A stretch of DNA of 64,000 nucleotides from Prunus persica. Taxonomy: Eukaryota; Streptophyta; Magnoliopsida; Rosales; Rosaceae. The stretch covers positions 18,797,956 to 18,861,955 of the forward strand of contig NC_034014.1 in assembly GCF_000346465.2 (NCBI RefSeq), given 5' to 3'. This document shows positions 1 to 12,513 of this stretch, one piece after another (position 1 is the first letter of the stretch; each line of letters opens with the position of its first letter). The notes under the pieces were generated by a model. That model ran no database searches. It was not told the DNA's origin and saw only the letters and a program-made list of their open reading frames with translations. The translations under genes and the position numbers were made by a program.

Positions 1-1
1 T

Positions 2-1630
2 GTTTTCCATAACTCCTCTGAGTCTGAATCAATTGCCAGTATGGAAACAGAAACTAGTAATATTTCAAAAATTGAAAATGCGCTTAAAAATCTTGAGCTA
101 GATAGTAATCCACAAGTCCAAAGATTAACAAACAGAGTGAGCCCCTCTAGTCTCACAAAAAATTGGTATCCTAAGCCAACACCTCTTGATATACAATTTG
201 AAGAACGAAACACGCAGAGTCAGTTTTCAGTCTCTTCACATAAGCTTTATGAATGGAATATTGATGGTCTTTCAGAGCAAGAAATACTTAATAAGCTTCA
301 ACATATGTCTATGGTTGCCAATAGTTACATCACCAATCACAGTTTCAGACAGTCTGAAATTGTTCCCTTGTTAGAAACTGGTTTCACCAGAACTCTTCGT
401 TCTTGGTGGGATAAACATTTAACCCATGAGTCTAAGCAACAAATAATTCATGCAGTCAAGCTTAGTAAAGATGGTCTTCCTATTTTCGATGAACAAATAG
501 GTCAAGGCATTGAGGATGGAGTCAACATCCTACTGTACACAATAGTTGACCATTTCATTGGAACACCCAGTAACACTACTGCTAGAATTCATGATCAGCT
601 TAGTAATTTAAGACGCTCTAAATTATCTGATTTTAGATGGTATAAATTTGTGTTTATTTCCAGAGTCATGATTAGAGAAGATAGTACTCAATCATTTTGA
701 AAAGAGAAATTTGTTAATGGTCTTCCTAATTTATTCGCCCATAAAATCCGAACAACCCTTAGCAATAAGCAAGGTCATATTGATTGGGATAGCCTAACAT
801 ATGGAAATATAATTAGCACAATTAATCAAGTCGGTATGAGAATGTGTGTTGATATGAAAATTGGTAAACAAATCCAGTCTAAAAGAAATTCTGCTAAATA
901 TGAGTTAGGTAATTTCTGCGAACAGTATGGTCTAATGTCTATTCCCCCGTCTAGAAAGAATAAGTCTAGTCACAACAACCGACAATTTAGTAAACGTCGC
1001 CATTATTCACGCAGAAGACAGTCATTCCAACATAATAATGATGATAAAGAATTTTATAGTAAAAAGAGATTCTCCCCTAGAGAAAATTGAAAAAAGAGTC
1101 ACGGCAAAGATAAGAATAATCGCTTTAAGAAAAGTACCGACAAGAGAGAAGTAAAATGTTATAAATATCAAAAGTTTGGTCACTATGCTAATAATTGCAA
1201 AGTTAAAGACACAATCAAACAATTAAAAATCATAGATGAAGATAAAGACAGACTGATTAAAGTCCTTGAGTTAAGAAATTCTGAGTCTAGTGAAAACGAA
1301 ATCATGCTTAGTCACACTGAGTCTTCTGAAATCTATTCTTCTGAGTCACAACCTAGTTCACCTAGAATTCAATTTAGTTGCCAAGATAATTGCTGTAAGT
1401 CTAAGTCAATTAATGTCCTTACTAAACAAGAAGAGCAAGAAGAATTATTAATTGATTTAATAAGTAAAGTTGAAAACCCAGAGTTAAAATCTGAGTATTT
1501 AAAGAAATTAAGAAAAGTCATTAACCAAGAAGAGCTGAAACAATTTACCTCCCAAAAAATAAGTCTGAATACAACCTTAAAGAAATTTAATAAAAAGAAA
1601 GAAGCCACTTTACAAGATTTACAACTATAG
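2..1630 (+). pseudogene. Pararetroviral coat-protein-like region with zinc knuckle (broken)
   Basis: One frame (frame 2) runs in from the left edge and is cut by TGA at 698-700, TGA at 1088-1090 and TAG at 1628-1630. The frame is otherwise open across each stop. The first part carries the RSWWDKHL block that recurs in endogenous caulimovirid proteins. A basic Arg/Lys/Ser-rich stretch lies at about 940-1130. A CCHC-type zinc knuckle lies at 1157-1198, but its second Cys position reads Tyr (C-Y-K-Y), so zinc binding is probably lost. A Ser/Glu-rich tail follows. In family members this region packages nucleic acid; here it is a fossil. Confidence 0.75.
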
Positions 1631-2313
1631 GTGAAGTTGGTCAAAAAAGAAATCATTGAGTTGAGACAAATAAGTCAAAAGCTACAAAGTGAAAATTATG
1701 AGATAAAACAAGATTTGATTAACCTATTAGAAAATAAAACCTCTAAGTCTACACCTGAAAGCCCCTCAAATTCTGACGAAGAACCCTCCAATCAGGATCA
1801 TGTTGTCAACTTAATTAAACATGTAAATTTTAGAAAATGGTATGCCAGAGTCACTATATTTGTCAAAAGCTTTGAGTTAAACATAGTTGCCCTCTTTGAT
1901 TCAGGAGCCGACCTTAATTGCATCCAAGAAAGTCTAATCACAACTAAGTATTACAGAAAGTCAAGAGAGTCGTTAAGCACAGCTTCAAGAAAGTCACTCC
2001 AATTGAATTATGAGATTCCCAAAGCCCATGTCTGTGAAAACCAAATTTGTTTTAAAACTTCATTGTCTTAGTTAAAAATATTACTGACGAAGTCATCCTA
2101 GGTTTACCCTTTATGACTCATTTATATCCTTTTCAGGTAGAACATGATGGAGTCATTTCCACCTGTTTAGGAGAAAAGATTAAGTTTGAATTCTTGAGTA
2201 AACCAGAATTACATAATATAAAAGAATTACAAAAGAATGCAGTTACTAAAATAGTCAGAGTCATTCAAAATAAAGATAAGCAATTAAAATTCCTCCAGGA
2301 AGAAGTTAAATAA
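1631..2313 (+). pseudogene. Pararetroviral aspartic protease region (broken)
   Basis: The frame continues directly after the stop at 1628-1630 and holds the retropepsin active-site motif Asp-Ser-Gly-Ala at 1898-1909. It stops at TAG 2069-2071. The next conserved block, an LGLPF-type motif expected near the protease C terminus, lies in frame 1 from about 2098, so a frameshift falls near 2055-2075. Frame 1 then stops at TAA 2311-2313. In the family this enzyme releases the coat and polymerase proteins from the polyprotein. The order before the reverse transcriptase supports the call. Confidence 0.75.
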
Positions 2314-3875
2314 AAAAGAATTGAGCAACAACTTAGTCATGAGTCTTTACAGTCACAAATTTGACAGTTTGAAGAAAAATTAAAACAAGAAGTTTGTTCT
2401 GAGTTACCCAATGCTTTTTGGTATAGGAAACAGCATGTTGTTAGCCTTCCTTATGTCAAGTCCTTTAGTGAGAAAAATATCCCCACTAAAACCAGACCAA
2501 TTCAAATGAGCCAAGAATTAATAGAATTTTGTAAAACTGAAATGACTGAATTACTTAAGAAAGGAATAATCTGTAAAGGTAAGTCACCCTAGTCTTACCC
2601 AGCTTTCTATGTCTAAAAAAATGCTGAATTAGAACGCGAAGTCCCGAGACTAGTAATTAATTACAAGCCGCTTAATACAATTTTAGAATGGATTAGATAC
2701 CCAATTCCTAATAAAAGAGACTTAATTAATCGATTAGAAAAGTCAGTCATCTTTTCTAAATTTGATATGAAGAGTGGGTTTTGGCAAATTCAAATTCGTG
2801 AGTCTGATAGATACAAACATGCTTTTGTCACTCCTTTCGATCATTATGAGTGGAACGTTATGGCTTTTGGTCTTAAGAATGCGCCCAGTGAGTTTCAAAA
2901 TATAATGAATGAGATTTTAATCCTTTTAGTCATTTTTCCATAGTCTATATTGATGACGTGCTTATCTTTTCTGAGTCGATAGAACAGCACTGGAAACATC
3001 TGCATAAGTTCTTACAGATAGTCAAACAAAATGGATTGGTTGTTTTTGCTAAGAAAATTAAGTTGTTCCAAACTAATGTGAGATTTCTTGGGTTTAATAT
3101 CTGCCAGTCACAGATTAGTCCCATAGATCGAGTTATCCAGTTTGCTGATAAGTTTCCTGACCAAATCCTAGACAAAAGTCAACTCCAGAGATTTCTAGGA
3201 TCTCTAAATTATGTTTCTGATTTCTATAAAAATTTGAGAAAACAACGTAAGCCTCTATTTGATCGTCTCCAAAATAACCCTCCTCCTTGGTCATCTATCC
3301 ATACTGATATAGTCAAATAGATCAAAGCTCATATTAAGACACTTCCCTATCTTGGTATCCCTTCTGCCGATGCATTCAAAATAGTTGAAACTGATGCCTC
3401 TAATATTGGTTATTGAGGTATCCTCAAACAAAGAGTCAATTCGAATCAACCTGAGCAAATTATTTGATTTCATTCTGGTACTTGGTCTCAATCTCAAAAT
3501 AATTATAGTACTATTAAGAAAGAGATATTATCTATTGTACTATGCATTAATAAATTTCAGTTTGATTTATTAAATCAAAATTTTTTAATCCAAATTGATT
3601 GTAAGTCTGCTAAGCATGTATTAGAAAAAGATGTTCAAAATATTGCATCAAAACAAATATTTGTAAGATGGCAAACTATTTTAAGTATATTTGATTTTGA
3701 TATTGAGTATTTGAGAGGAAGTGAGAATTATGTCCCTGATTTTCTTACCAGAGAATTTCTGCAGGGAAAACAATGGCAAATAGAAGAAAAGAAAAAGACA
3801 AGCAAAAGAGTCAAATTGGTCAAACTAGTCAACCCAGTCATCCCCAGTTACTCTGAGTCCTCCCTCCATCAATGA
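2314..3875 (+). pseudogene. Pararetroviral reverse transcriptase-RNase H region (broken)
   Basis: Reverse transcriptase motif A (FDMKSGFWQI) starts at 2761 in frame 1. The catalytic YIDD box is at 2946-2957 in frame 3, so a frameshift falls between about 2900 and 2943. In-frame stops are at 2362-2364, 2590-2592 and 2614-2616 in frame 1, and at 3318-3320, 3414-3416 and 3465-3467 in frame 3. The RNase H part starts near 3370 with the ETDAS motif and includes a DCKSAKH block near 3600. Frame 3 ends at TGA 3873-3875, which overlaps the next ATG. In the family this enzyme copies pregenomic RNA to DNA and removes the RNA. Confidence 0.85.
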
Positions 3876-5103
3876 GTCAAGCCAAACATAAGTCACCTTC
3901 TCAGATCATCCCCTTCCCGGGATGTTCTCCTATCCAGATTAGTATCAGATTTGCCAACCTAGTAGCCACAGTCGACCAGGTTCGTCCCAGTTTTCAGTCT
4001 GCCCTAATATCTAGTCATGATCCTTTCCAGGATATTGCTCCGCCTGATCTTCTAGTTGCCTCTTACTATAAGACGTCTCCATACATGATTAAGAGTAATA
4101 GTCACCTGTTCGTAATTGAGCCATAATACAATTCCATTGCCAACCTAATCACCATTGCCAAATCCTACTTTCCACCAAATAGTCACTTCATTCCCCCAGC
4201 ACCATTCAAAAATTTAAAATTTTACAAAGACATCCTCCATGAGACCCAGTCAATCACAATTAAGCCAATCAAAGACAGAGATAACCCCCATATCATCCTC
4301 TATCATTCCCTTTACATCCATCAAATAATTAATGAGAATGAATGGAGTAGTTACCCCTATGATCTCAAAGTTCTTCAGTCAGAACTTCAATATAGTTATT
4401 ATTATTATATCGAAGCATGGTATTCTATCTTGGTTCAAAAATAGTTGATTTCAGTCATTCATGGTTCCTCTATTTTGATAGCAAATTCAAGAGTCCTTTT
4501 CCCTATTGGTTCAATCAATGGTGGGAAAAACATGGTCCAGTCATTGATTTATTTCCTCCTCCAATGTAAGATTTAGTCAATTATTTCACTAATAAAAATA
4601 AGTTTAAAGAATCTGAGTTGTTCTTCCCAAATCTTCTCCATTTTGTAGCCAAGTATAAAGTTCCTTGGATACTTAAATGGTCTTATCAAGTTAATTGGGA
4701 AACCCGAGTCCTATCCCTTCAATTTTCAATCAAATGGTGGGATAAATTTAAACTTGAGCGTATTGCAGATTATGTTTATGCTGATTTTCCTCCAGTCAGG
4801 AATCCACAACCTGAGAAAAAGTCATCCCCTGCTACATCACATTCTTCTCTCCCAATCGAGGGAAAATCTAAGTCTAAGTTGCAAGAAATTGTTCACCAGT
4901 TAATGTTACAAGCCTCACAAATGAATGAAGATGAGGATAGTGATGCTACTCCAAAATCGCAGTCATCTACCAGTCAACCAAAGTTGCCACCTAGTCAGAA
5001 GACTCCAACACCCAAGATGCGGTGGAGTGATTACCCCCCTGATGATCAAATCCATGGTCAAAACCCCTATGATTTTAGTCCCCTTGACCTAGGTGATGAT
5101 TAA
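3872..5103 (+). pseudogene. Second ORF of the pararetrovirus, unknown function (broken)
   Basis: The ATG at 3872-3874 overlaps the TGA that ends the polymerase frame (3873-3875), an ATGA stop/start junction that favours this start. Stops interrupt it at 4124-4126, 4442-4444 and, after a shift to frame 1 near 4440, at 4567-4569. It ends at TAA 5101-5103. Tryptophan-rich blocks such as FNQWWEKHG (about 4510) and SIKWWDKFK (about 4730) resemble proteins annotated beside endogenous caulimovirid polymerases in many plant genomes. The C-terminal third is Ser/Pro/Gln-rich. I cannot assign a function. Confidence 0.6.
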
Positions 5104-5320
5104 AATTGCCAAGATCATGAGCCCTGAGACAAAGATATTTGGAATCTTGGACCCGTGCTTCAACAGTCTGATAGCCCATACTCCTTTAGTCAGATTCCTC
5201 GACAAAGTAAAAGTCACAAGCACTTAGTAAAAGCAAAAGCTTTCGCGTGTTTCTATAGCACTTCCAAAGCATCCAAAGTTGCCAGCTCATCAATAGTTAC
5301 AAGAATTCACTTTATTTGCT

Positions 5321-5328
5321 TATTTAAG
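5321..5328 (+). promoter_or_regulatory. Probable pararetroviral TATA box
   Basis: TATTTAAG is followed at once by AAGGCCTCGACC, much like the core promoter layout of plant pararetroviruses. It lies in the spacer about 220 bp behind the last ORF, where the pregenomic RNA promoter is expected. Activity is unknown. Confidence 0.5.
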
Positions 5329-5541
5329 AAGGCCTCGACCTCAATTATCCTCATAATGTAATTTAGTCCACTTTCTTTTCTTAGTTTCAAAGTTCTTTCA
5401 ATATCGATACTCTGAAGAACTAAGTGCTAAAACAAAGATTTTGTAAGTGTTTTGCATTCTGCAAAGTTACCAATAATATTTTGAGTATTTTGAGTAATGC
5501 TATTTTTAATTGCATCTATTTTCATATATATATATATATGA

Positions 5542-5674
5542 ATTCTCTTATGCGGACGTCTTGACGTTATTATTGTACCTACGCCATGTAGTTTTTACCA
5601 CTCATCTATGCTTTCTTTCCTGTGTACAATGGCATCCGCACTATAATAACATGCGGATATCCGAATAAGAGAAT
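5542..5674. mobile_element. Small MITE with inverted termini
   Basis: ATTCTCTTATGCGGA at the left is repeated inverted at the right (CCGAATAAGAGAAT), and the inverted match continues about 30 bp inward. TA repeats flank both ends, so a target duplication cannot be judged. A diverged half copy (GTGCGGATATCTGCATAGG) lies near 42318. Confidence 0.6.
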
Positions 5675-5700
5675 AACTGTATATATATACAGTTCATTTC

Positions 5701-6336
5701 TATTGAGAGACGCCCTTTAAGGTACCCTACAGATTTTTTTCCAACGATCCAAACTATCTATTTTTTAGGTCTTCATTTATAGATCATCCTTATAAAACAT
5801 TACACAAATTAAAAACTTTTTAGATATCTAATTGTGTCCCACAAAATCAATGACACAGTGCTTCAAGAAAATACTAAAATTTCAATAAAATAATTGAGTA
5901 GTCAAATGATATCGAATTCAAGTGATTTTTTACATAGATGATCTTCGAATGAATATACCAACTAGACATTTGGATTAATGAAATAAAATGTATGGTGGGC
6001 CCTACAAAAGGATCCCTCAACAGAAGCTCACTGTATATATATAGTTTATTTGACGAAAATTCTGGTAGGTCCCACCACGCATTGTATTTTAATGATCTGA
6101 ACTATCTAGTTTTTAGATATTCACTCAAAAATTATCTCTGCAAAAGACGACTTGAATACAAAACCATTTGGCCACTCAATGTTCATCTATTTTGTTGGTC
6201 CTTACAAGATGCCTTAATGATTTTCAATTTTCTTGAATTTTTGCAAAGATGATTTATGAATGAAGACTTGAAAATAGATGATTTGTATTATTGGAAAAAA
6301 AATCTGTAGAGACCCGAAAGGGATGTCCCTCAAATA
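5701..6336. mobile_element. TIR element or MITE cluster
   Basis: The left end, TATTGAGAGACGCCC with about 85 bp inward, pairs with the inverted right end GGGATGTCCCTCAAATA. Shared inner blocks include CTACAGATTTTTT and GTCTTCATT. A related, less similar terminus lies inside near 5990-6025, so two back-to-back members of one family are possible. No coding capacity is seen. Confidence 0.5.
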
Positions 6337-7434
6337 AAATTATTTGAGAAACCTCTCAAAATAGATGAACACTATGCTTCAAAGAACTAGGCAATACAAA
6401 TAGTAATTGAGAGAGAGGGGGGATGGGAGACATAAGCATAATTTTGAAGGGTATTTCTATTGAAAATCTATCGACTGCATGCACAATATTTGTTAAAGGG
6501 CTGGAGAAAATTTAGCTCTACCACTACACCTCACAATCTGGAATTCTCGATACTTGAAAAATCAAGTTTTAGATAAATTAGAGGGGAGTAGTTGATCCCA
6601 TACACATTCATTCTCTCTCATATTCTAAATTTCTCAGATTCATGACTTCCCACATTCCAAATAAGTAAACATGTCATAAAAATAATAGTATACAAACCAA
6701 TTGTTTCAAACTCTCTCACATAGAATCGACTGTACATGAGGCTATGTCTTCATTGGTTTAATCTCATGTGTTTTGAGAAAACATTTGTTGGGGGTTCTTT
6801 CATGTATTTATAATGACAGGAAGAACAATACAATTAATATATATATATATTTATTTAATTTGATGATCAATTTTAATTATAAATACAAGTCATTTTTTAT
6901 ATTAAGAGTACTTTCTTAGTCACTTTCCCATTGTAACAACTATCATATTTAAGTTTTTCTCAATCTCAGCAAGTGAGTATGGGTGGGCATTAATCTAGCC
7001 GAACTGACTAAATGGTCTATTCAAACCCTAATGACTATTTTGTTTTGGTTTCAACCAACAAAAAATTCAAATGGTTTAAAAAAAAAAATCGGACCTTATG
7101 GTTTGGTTTCGTTCAGTTTTGAGCTTTTGTAAACTGGCCTACCCAATTTGGACCGTCTACTTGTATATGTATTTTTCATTTTAGTGTATTTTACTTATGT
7201 AGTCCTCTTATTGGATAATAACTAGATATGAATGTTAAATCTGAAGTTTGATAGAACTTTGAAGTTATTGATATATTGTAACTATATTAGTTATTAGACT
7301 TGAAGTTTTATTGCATGTTGAATTTTAGGATAGTTTGATATGCTAGAAAATGAAAATATATATATAGCAAGTTATGAATTTTTTTTTATTGTAATTAAGC
7401 TAACAATGTTGAAAACATGCAAAGAAAAAATAAG
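6337..7434. other. Intergenic, no gene seen
   Basis: AT-rich DNA without a coding frame worth calling. A stretch at 6978-7160 (GGGTGGGCAT, then poly(A)-like and TTTGG-rich runs) looks like an eroded hAT-type terminus but has no partner. Confidence 0.5.
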
Positions 7435-8416
7435 AGTGTTGCTAAACAAACCCTAAAATTAATTGAGTATATCATATAATCTAAGTACACTTTAATATTT
7501 TAATCAAAATATAAGATTAACTAAGTATACCTTATTTAACTACCAAAAATACCCCGATACACCCTATCACACAACACGTGACTTTGAAAATCTTTTCCGG
7601 CTGCTTCCCGATTGAATTGGACCTCAACCTAGGGTAGGGGGAAGGCTCCTTTCTTTCATACCATACTTCAACATTGGGGTAGAGGGAAGAATTTTAAATT
7701 ATGAAAGAGGCTTATTTTTGGGCACGAAAGACAACCCTCAACCAACCAGCATCAGCCATAGCAAAAGTTGTCCACACTGAAACCATAAGAATGAGAGGGC
7801 AAGCGTGGGATAAAATTGAGAGAAAGACATGAGATTTGGGCATGTCATTTAGGGTTATTTTCCTTAGTGTTGATCAGTAAATGATTCATCAAACTGGCGA
7901 GAAGTTGGGGTCAACGGAGTAGTTTTCTTCTTCCCTTCATTTCAAATGGGATTGCGCAACAATTTTCCATCCACATGCTCTGTCACTATCATCTAATGCT
8001 TGTTTGTTTGACGTTCTACTAATATTCTGTGTAATTAACGCAAACAGAATTTCCAAGGAATTACAGAAAATATACTTTCCAATCTGACAAAATAACAGAG
8101 TAAGCTCCACCTCCTAACATAGTATTTTAACCAACCAAATCGTGCAAGGATTAAAATTGGGGAGAGATGGCTAATCTATCAACCTACTATAACAAGGTTT
8201 ACATGCAAAGTTCCCACAGGACCAAGTTTCCAAAATCTTACATCCAGTCTACTAAAATGAAAGGACACATTTACAAGTGAAGAAAATAGAGAGACAGCTC
8301 CAAACCAGTCAGAAAGATTATTTTTTGTCATTTTATATTAGGGTAAATTAGTAATTTAATAAATAGTTTCGTAGTAAGATGTACTTAGTTAATTTTAAGA
8401 TTCATTTAGCAGAACT
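7435..8416. mobile_element. TIR element with AGTGYTGCTAAAC-type ends
   Basis: The left terminus AGTGTTGCTAAACAAACC pairs with the inverted right terminus GATTCATTTAGCAGAACT over about 40 bp. The family is the same as the element at 30080-33162. No clean target duplication and no transposase frame were found, so it is non-autonomous. Confidence 0.6.
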
Positions 8417-10680
8417 CAAAAAGAATTGGGCTTTAGGCCAAATTAACCGAACCAAATTGTCTTATTATAATTAATTTGCCCGCAATTTTAAAGTGAAACT
8501 GATCCAATTCGAATATGCAAGAGGGAGGTGGAAATAAGGTTTGGAAGAGAGACAATTTCTCTACTATGGAATCCAAAAATAAATTAAAGGGTCTGTTTAG
8601 AATTGCATGTGATACCTACCTACAGAAGTATACAATTGGTAAGAGGGCAATTGGCCAGGCAGGAAGAATTGCAAAGGATGCGACAAAACTATGTGTTGTT
8701 GAGGGGTCAATTCCACCAAAAGCAGGACGCTTTTCCAGTGTAAATATGTACCAGCTGGGATTGCAGGGTTTGATCAGACAACTGCAGCAAACGCATGAAA
8801 GACTGGATCATGCTACATTAATAAACATGCACCATTCATGGAAATGGCCCAGCAAAAACTACAAGGGCTAGCTATAGGTTAAGCTAAGCTAAGCTAAACT
8901 ACAAGGACTTCTCCTCCTCCAAGGAAGTAAATTGATCGGGTTCTGTGTTTTATGAGACACGACTTGACAGGACCCAATAGCCACCTATTCAAAGAAACAA
9001 CATTTACTTGTACAAGTTTTAGTCGAGCAGTTTCCATTTACTTTAAACTTTTGTGCTTTTGTTTTAATTTGTAGTTTAGCATTTATTCTTTTATTTATTA
9101 TTTTTGTTTTTTCTATTAACACTTTTTTCGAACTAAAAGATTTCATTCATGAAGGAGAAATCATGCTTATTTGGTGTTGTGTAGTGAAAGATAGATTGAT
9201 GTATCCGTAAGCCAATCAACATAGAGAGACATCTAGGTAAAGAGAAGGTAAAAGTGATCATAATTATTCAAGTAATGGACCCTAGGTTCTAATACATATA
9301 ATCTTTTCTTTTCACCTTAGGAAAACTTATTATGAGCATGAACACAGAGATATTTGCAATGATGACACTTTCATATGTTTGATGCCAAATCCCTTTACAC
9401 TTCAATTCAAACGTTAATGAGTTAGTAATACGACATTAACCACTCATTTTGATATACTTCATAATATTTATCTCATGATGCAGACTGTTTACTTCTTTAA
9501 ATTGGGTGAAATTTTGCAGGGATAATTTTTGAATAAGAACCTACAATTTAAACATTTCGAATTATGAAAATACATTACGAAGTATGCCCAAATGTACCGT
9601 TCGAGCCGTATTAACTTACTAACCATATAATGCATTACCCCCTAAGATAAACATATTCTATACATGAAAAGCAAGATAGGAAGAGCTGTGCACGTCCATC
9701 TAATAAAGGTTTAGTATATATGCTTTTAGAGTTATAAAGCTAAAATCACAAATGGCCTCAAACAAGAACATGCATGTCCATATTAGCACCAGTGTTAGGC
9801 CCGTGACATTCATATTCCTTGACTAATAAAGGAAGCGATGTCATTTCTGTCTCATTCTCACGCAAGATAAAATCTACAGAAAATTACACTTGCATTAAAA
9901 TATAGATAATGTGCTTTCTTGTCATCACATGCACACTTAACGCACATATTATAACTTATATAACATCCATTCCATACTTCGCATTTTATAATGTCAAATA
10001 ATAAAATTATGGGATCACTCATTCAAATAAATATTTCATTTAATCCATAGTCTAATTACCAATTAACAACATAACATGTAGTAGATATCTAACGGTTCAA
10101 AGTGACCTGAGTCGGATTCTCATGTTAGTCCATAGCATGCATGATACTTTTTTCTATCATGAGGTTTGTCTTATGTGATTTTCTTGATAAAAGTTTTAAC
10201 AAGACCACTGTATTAATGTCGTTCTTTGTATGTCTTTTATGATTTATGAATAAAATCTTTTTTTTATATATAAAAAATATAACAACATAACATGTATATT
10301 TAGGTGAAATGAAATACCAATGTCATAGATCCTTGCGAACCCTCATGCTCCTACTTAAGGTTTCTTAACTTAATTTGATGATTTATATATGTTGCAGAAA
10401 CTCTATAATTTTATCTAAATGTCAATGGAAAACAATGCTACCCAAAAAAGGTCACCAAAGTTGGGTGGCAAAGCGATCTAGACCATGATCACTTTATCTC
10501 CTTTCGGGATCAGCGCAAACCCAAAGTCAAAATTAAATTCTCAAACAGTGACCTCTCTTTCTCTCTCCAGCATCCAAAGCAAGTCAGTATCATTCTGCAT
10601 TTGCGCCTTTTGAGGAGCTGTGTGATCTCTTGTCCTGGGCGTCTACTTTTCACCCATCTCTTTTTTTAAATGAATAGTGA
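8417..10680. other. Intergenic upstream of SOSEKI, no supported gene
   Basis: An open frame at 8515-8871 (118 codons with an ATG) resembles no family I know and has no visible partner exons, so I do not call it a gene. The rest is AT-rich. A small tandem of AAGCTAAGCT units lies near 8880. Confidence 0.4.
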
Positions 10681-10687
10681 TATAAAG
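10681..10687 (+). promoter_or_regulatory. Probable TATA box of the SOSEKI gene
   Basis: TATAAAG lies 93 bp before the ATG at 10780, in a suitable place for a short leader. It was chosen by sequence and position only. Confidence 0.35.
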
Positions 10688-10779
10688 ACGTAAATTTTCA
10701 ACCACCAAGACACCAACAACAAAACAGCACATTAAATTAACAAGGCAGAAGAGAGGCAGAAGAAGAAGAATATCTGAAC

Positions 10780-12513
10780 ATGGATGTTCGTTTTAGAAGA
10801 CCCACCAGAGAAACCAGCCCAGACAGAGCCAAAGCTTGCAGCATGCAGATGCAGATGCAGCCAAGACTCAACAACAAACCCATCAAAAAACACCAAGTCG
10901 TCTACTATCTTTCAAGAAATGGCCATCTTGAGCATCCCCATTACATGGAAATCACCCATTTGGCCAACCGGCCACTTCGTTTGAGAGGTGAGCCCAAATT
11001 CTCTGCTACAAAACAAAACTTCTTGTTTTCTTTTTCTTCATTGTTAATCTTTTCTTCTTCTTCTTCTTCTTTGTTTCATGTACAATTAGATGCAATGGAA
11101 CGGCTCACGGCTCTTAGAGGCAAAGGCATGCCCTCACTATATTCTTGGTCCTGCAAAAGGTTCTGTTTTGTTATTTTTATACTTTTTTTCCTTCAAATTT
11201 TAGTTCTTATTGAGCTAATTATCTTTGTTAAGCTCATTATTATTATTATTTTTAGGAGCTACAAGAATGGTTACGTGTGGAACGATTTAGCTGAAAACGA
11301 TACAATCTATCCAGCAGAAGGTGCTGAATATGTACTCAAAGGATCAGAACTACTTGAAGGCTGCTCTGCAGGTGCTCTGTCTCAACATGAATTAATCTCC
11401 ATTACCGAGTGTCATTATTGATAATAAGAAAATTTAATTAAATTTTTTTCATTATTTTATGCAGAAAGATTAGATCAGCTTCAGATAAGCAGCAGCCAAC
11501 AGATACAAGACACAAATTTTGAGTCCAAGAGAAGATCACCACTTGCTCCAACCCGAAACAGAAGAGAACACGATCATCAACAAGCAGAGAATAAGTACCT
11601 CATCACCAAGTATCCTCATCATGATCATGATCCAGACCAAGACTACGATGAACAAGAAGAAGAAGAAGACTATGAGGATGAGAAGACAAGCTACACCAGC
11701 TCCACCACACCCCACTCTCGCTGCTCCAGAGGGGTTTCCACCACAGACGAACTCGAAGAGCCTCCACAAACCCGCAAAACCCCAACTGAGTCAACTCACC
11801 CCGAGCCATCTCCTCCTCCAAACCCATCAATTATATTATCAAATCAACCCAACCAAACCACCAGTCTCTCGGAAAGGTTCGAGGACGGCGAGCCAGTTGC
11901 TGTTTCCACCTCCAAGTCTTCAGCACAGAGCAGGAACTCTGTTCTGCTTCAGCTCATAGCATGTGGAAGCTCTGCTGTGGCCAAAGCGAAGAACGCGCCT
12001 TGTGTGAAGCAGCACACAGTTTATAATTCACCATTTGAGAGGAAGAGCAGCGAGAGCTTTCGAAAAGAGGTTGTGTACAAGGCTGCTGTGAAGGTGGCGG
12101 CTGAAGAGGACATGATCAATTACATGTCTGAGAATCCAAGGTTTGGGAATTTGCAGGCAGAGGAGAAAGAGTATTTTAGTGGGAGTATTGTTGAGAGTAT
12201 CAAGGAAGATCGAATTTCAGCCGAGCGTGCGCTCAAAAGATCGAATTCTTACAATGAAGAAAGGTCAGTGAGCATGCATTCATAATTTGCGTCAATTAAT
12301 TAAGCTATGTCTCTGCAGAGTATTAATTTGCATGTTCTGCATGAATTTAAGTTTTGAGTAACTTTAGGTGTTTGATTAATTTGGTTCAGGAGCACTAAGG
12401 CTGGGTTAGCGGCCGAAACAGTAGAGGAAGAGAAGAGAGAGAAGGCAGGTGTGAAAGGAAAGTGCATTCCTCGTAAACTATCTTCTGCTGTATCAAAACA
12501 AACCAGGAAATGA
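10780..12513 (+). CDS. SOK: SOSEKI (DUF966) polarity protein
   Basis: Five exons join in phase: 10780-10987, 11090-11159, 11256-11371, 11465-12263, 12390-12513 (438 aa, TGA stop). SOSEKI proteins sit at cell edges and corners and polymerise through an N-terminal DIX-like domain to mark polarity in land plants. That domain is seen at about residues 38-130, from VVYYLSRNGHLEHPHYM through RGKGMPSLYSWSCKR to YVLKGSELLEGCS. A long acidic, Ser/Pro-rich linker follows. Further conserved family blocks are NSVLLQLIACGS and the region around residues 300-360. All splice sites are GT-AG. A shuffled partial copy lies 4 kb downstream. The subtype (SOK1-5) is not decided. Confidence 0.93.

Larger units (their letters stand above)
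1..5540 (+). mobile_element. Endogenous pararetrovirus (Caulimoviridae, florendovirus-like), decayed, 5' end outside the window
   Basis: The order read is a coat-protein-like region with zinc knuckle, aspartic protease, reverse transcriptase, RNase H, a second ORF, then a spacer with a TATA-type promoter. There is no integrase and no LTR. This order fits plant caulimovirids; an unknown-function ORF behind the RNase H resembles florendoviruses (family knowledge). The reading frame is already open at the left edge, so upstream movement-protein sequence probably lies outside. At least eleven in-frame stops and several frameshifts make it non-functional. The right boundary is approximate; it fades into AT-rich DNA near 5.5 kb. 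Confidence 0.85.

Noticed and set aside
8515..8871. 118-codon open frame with ATG
   Set aside because: No family resemblance, no partner exons, isolated in AT-rich DNA beside a transposon.
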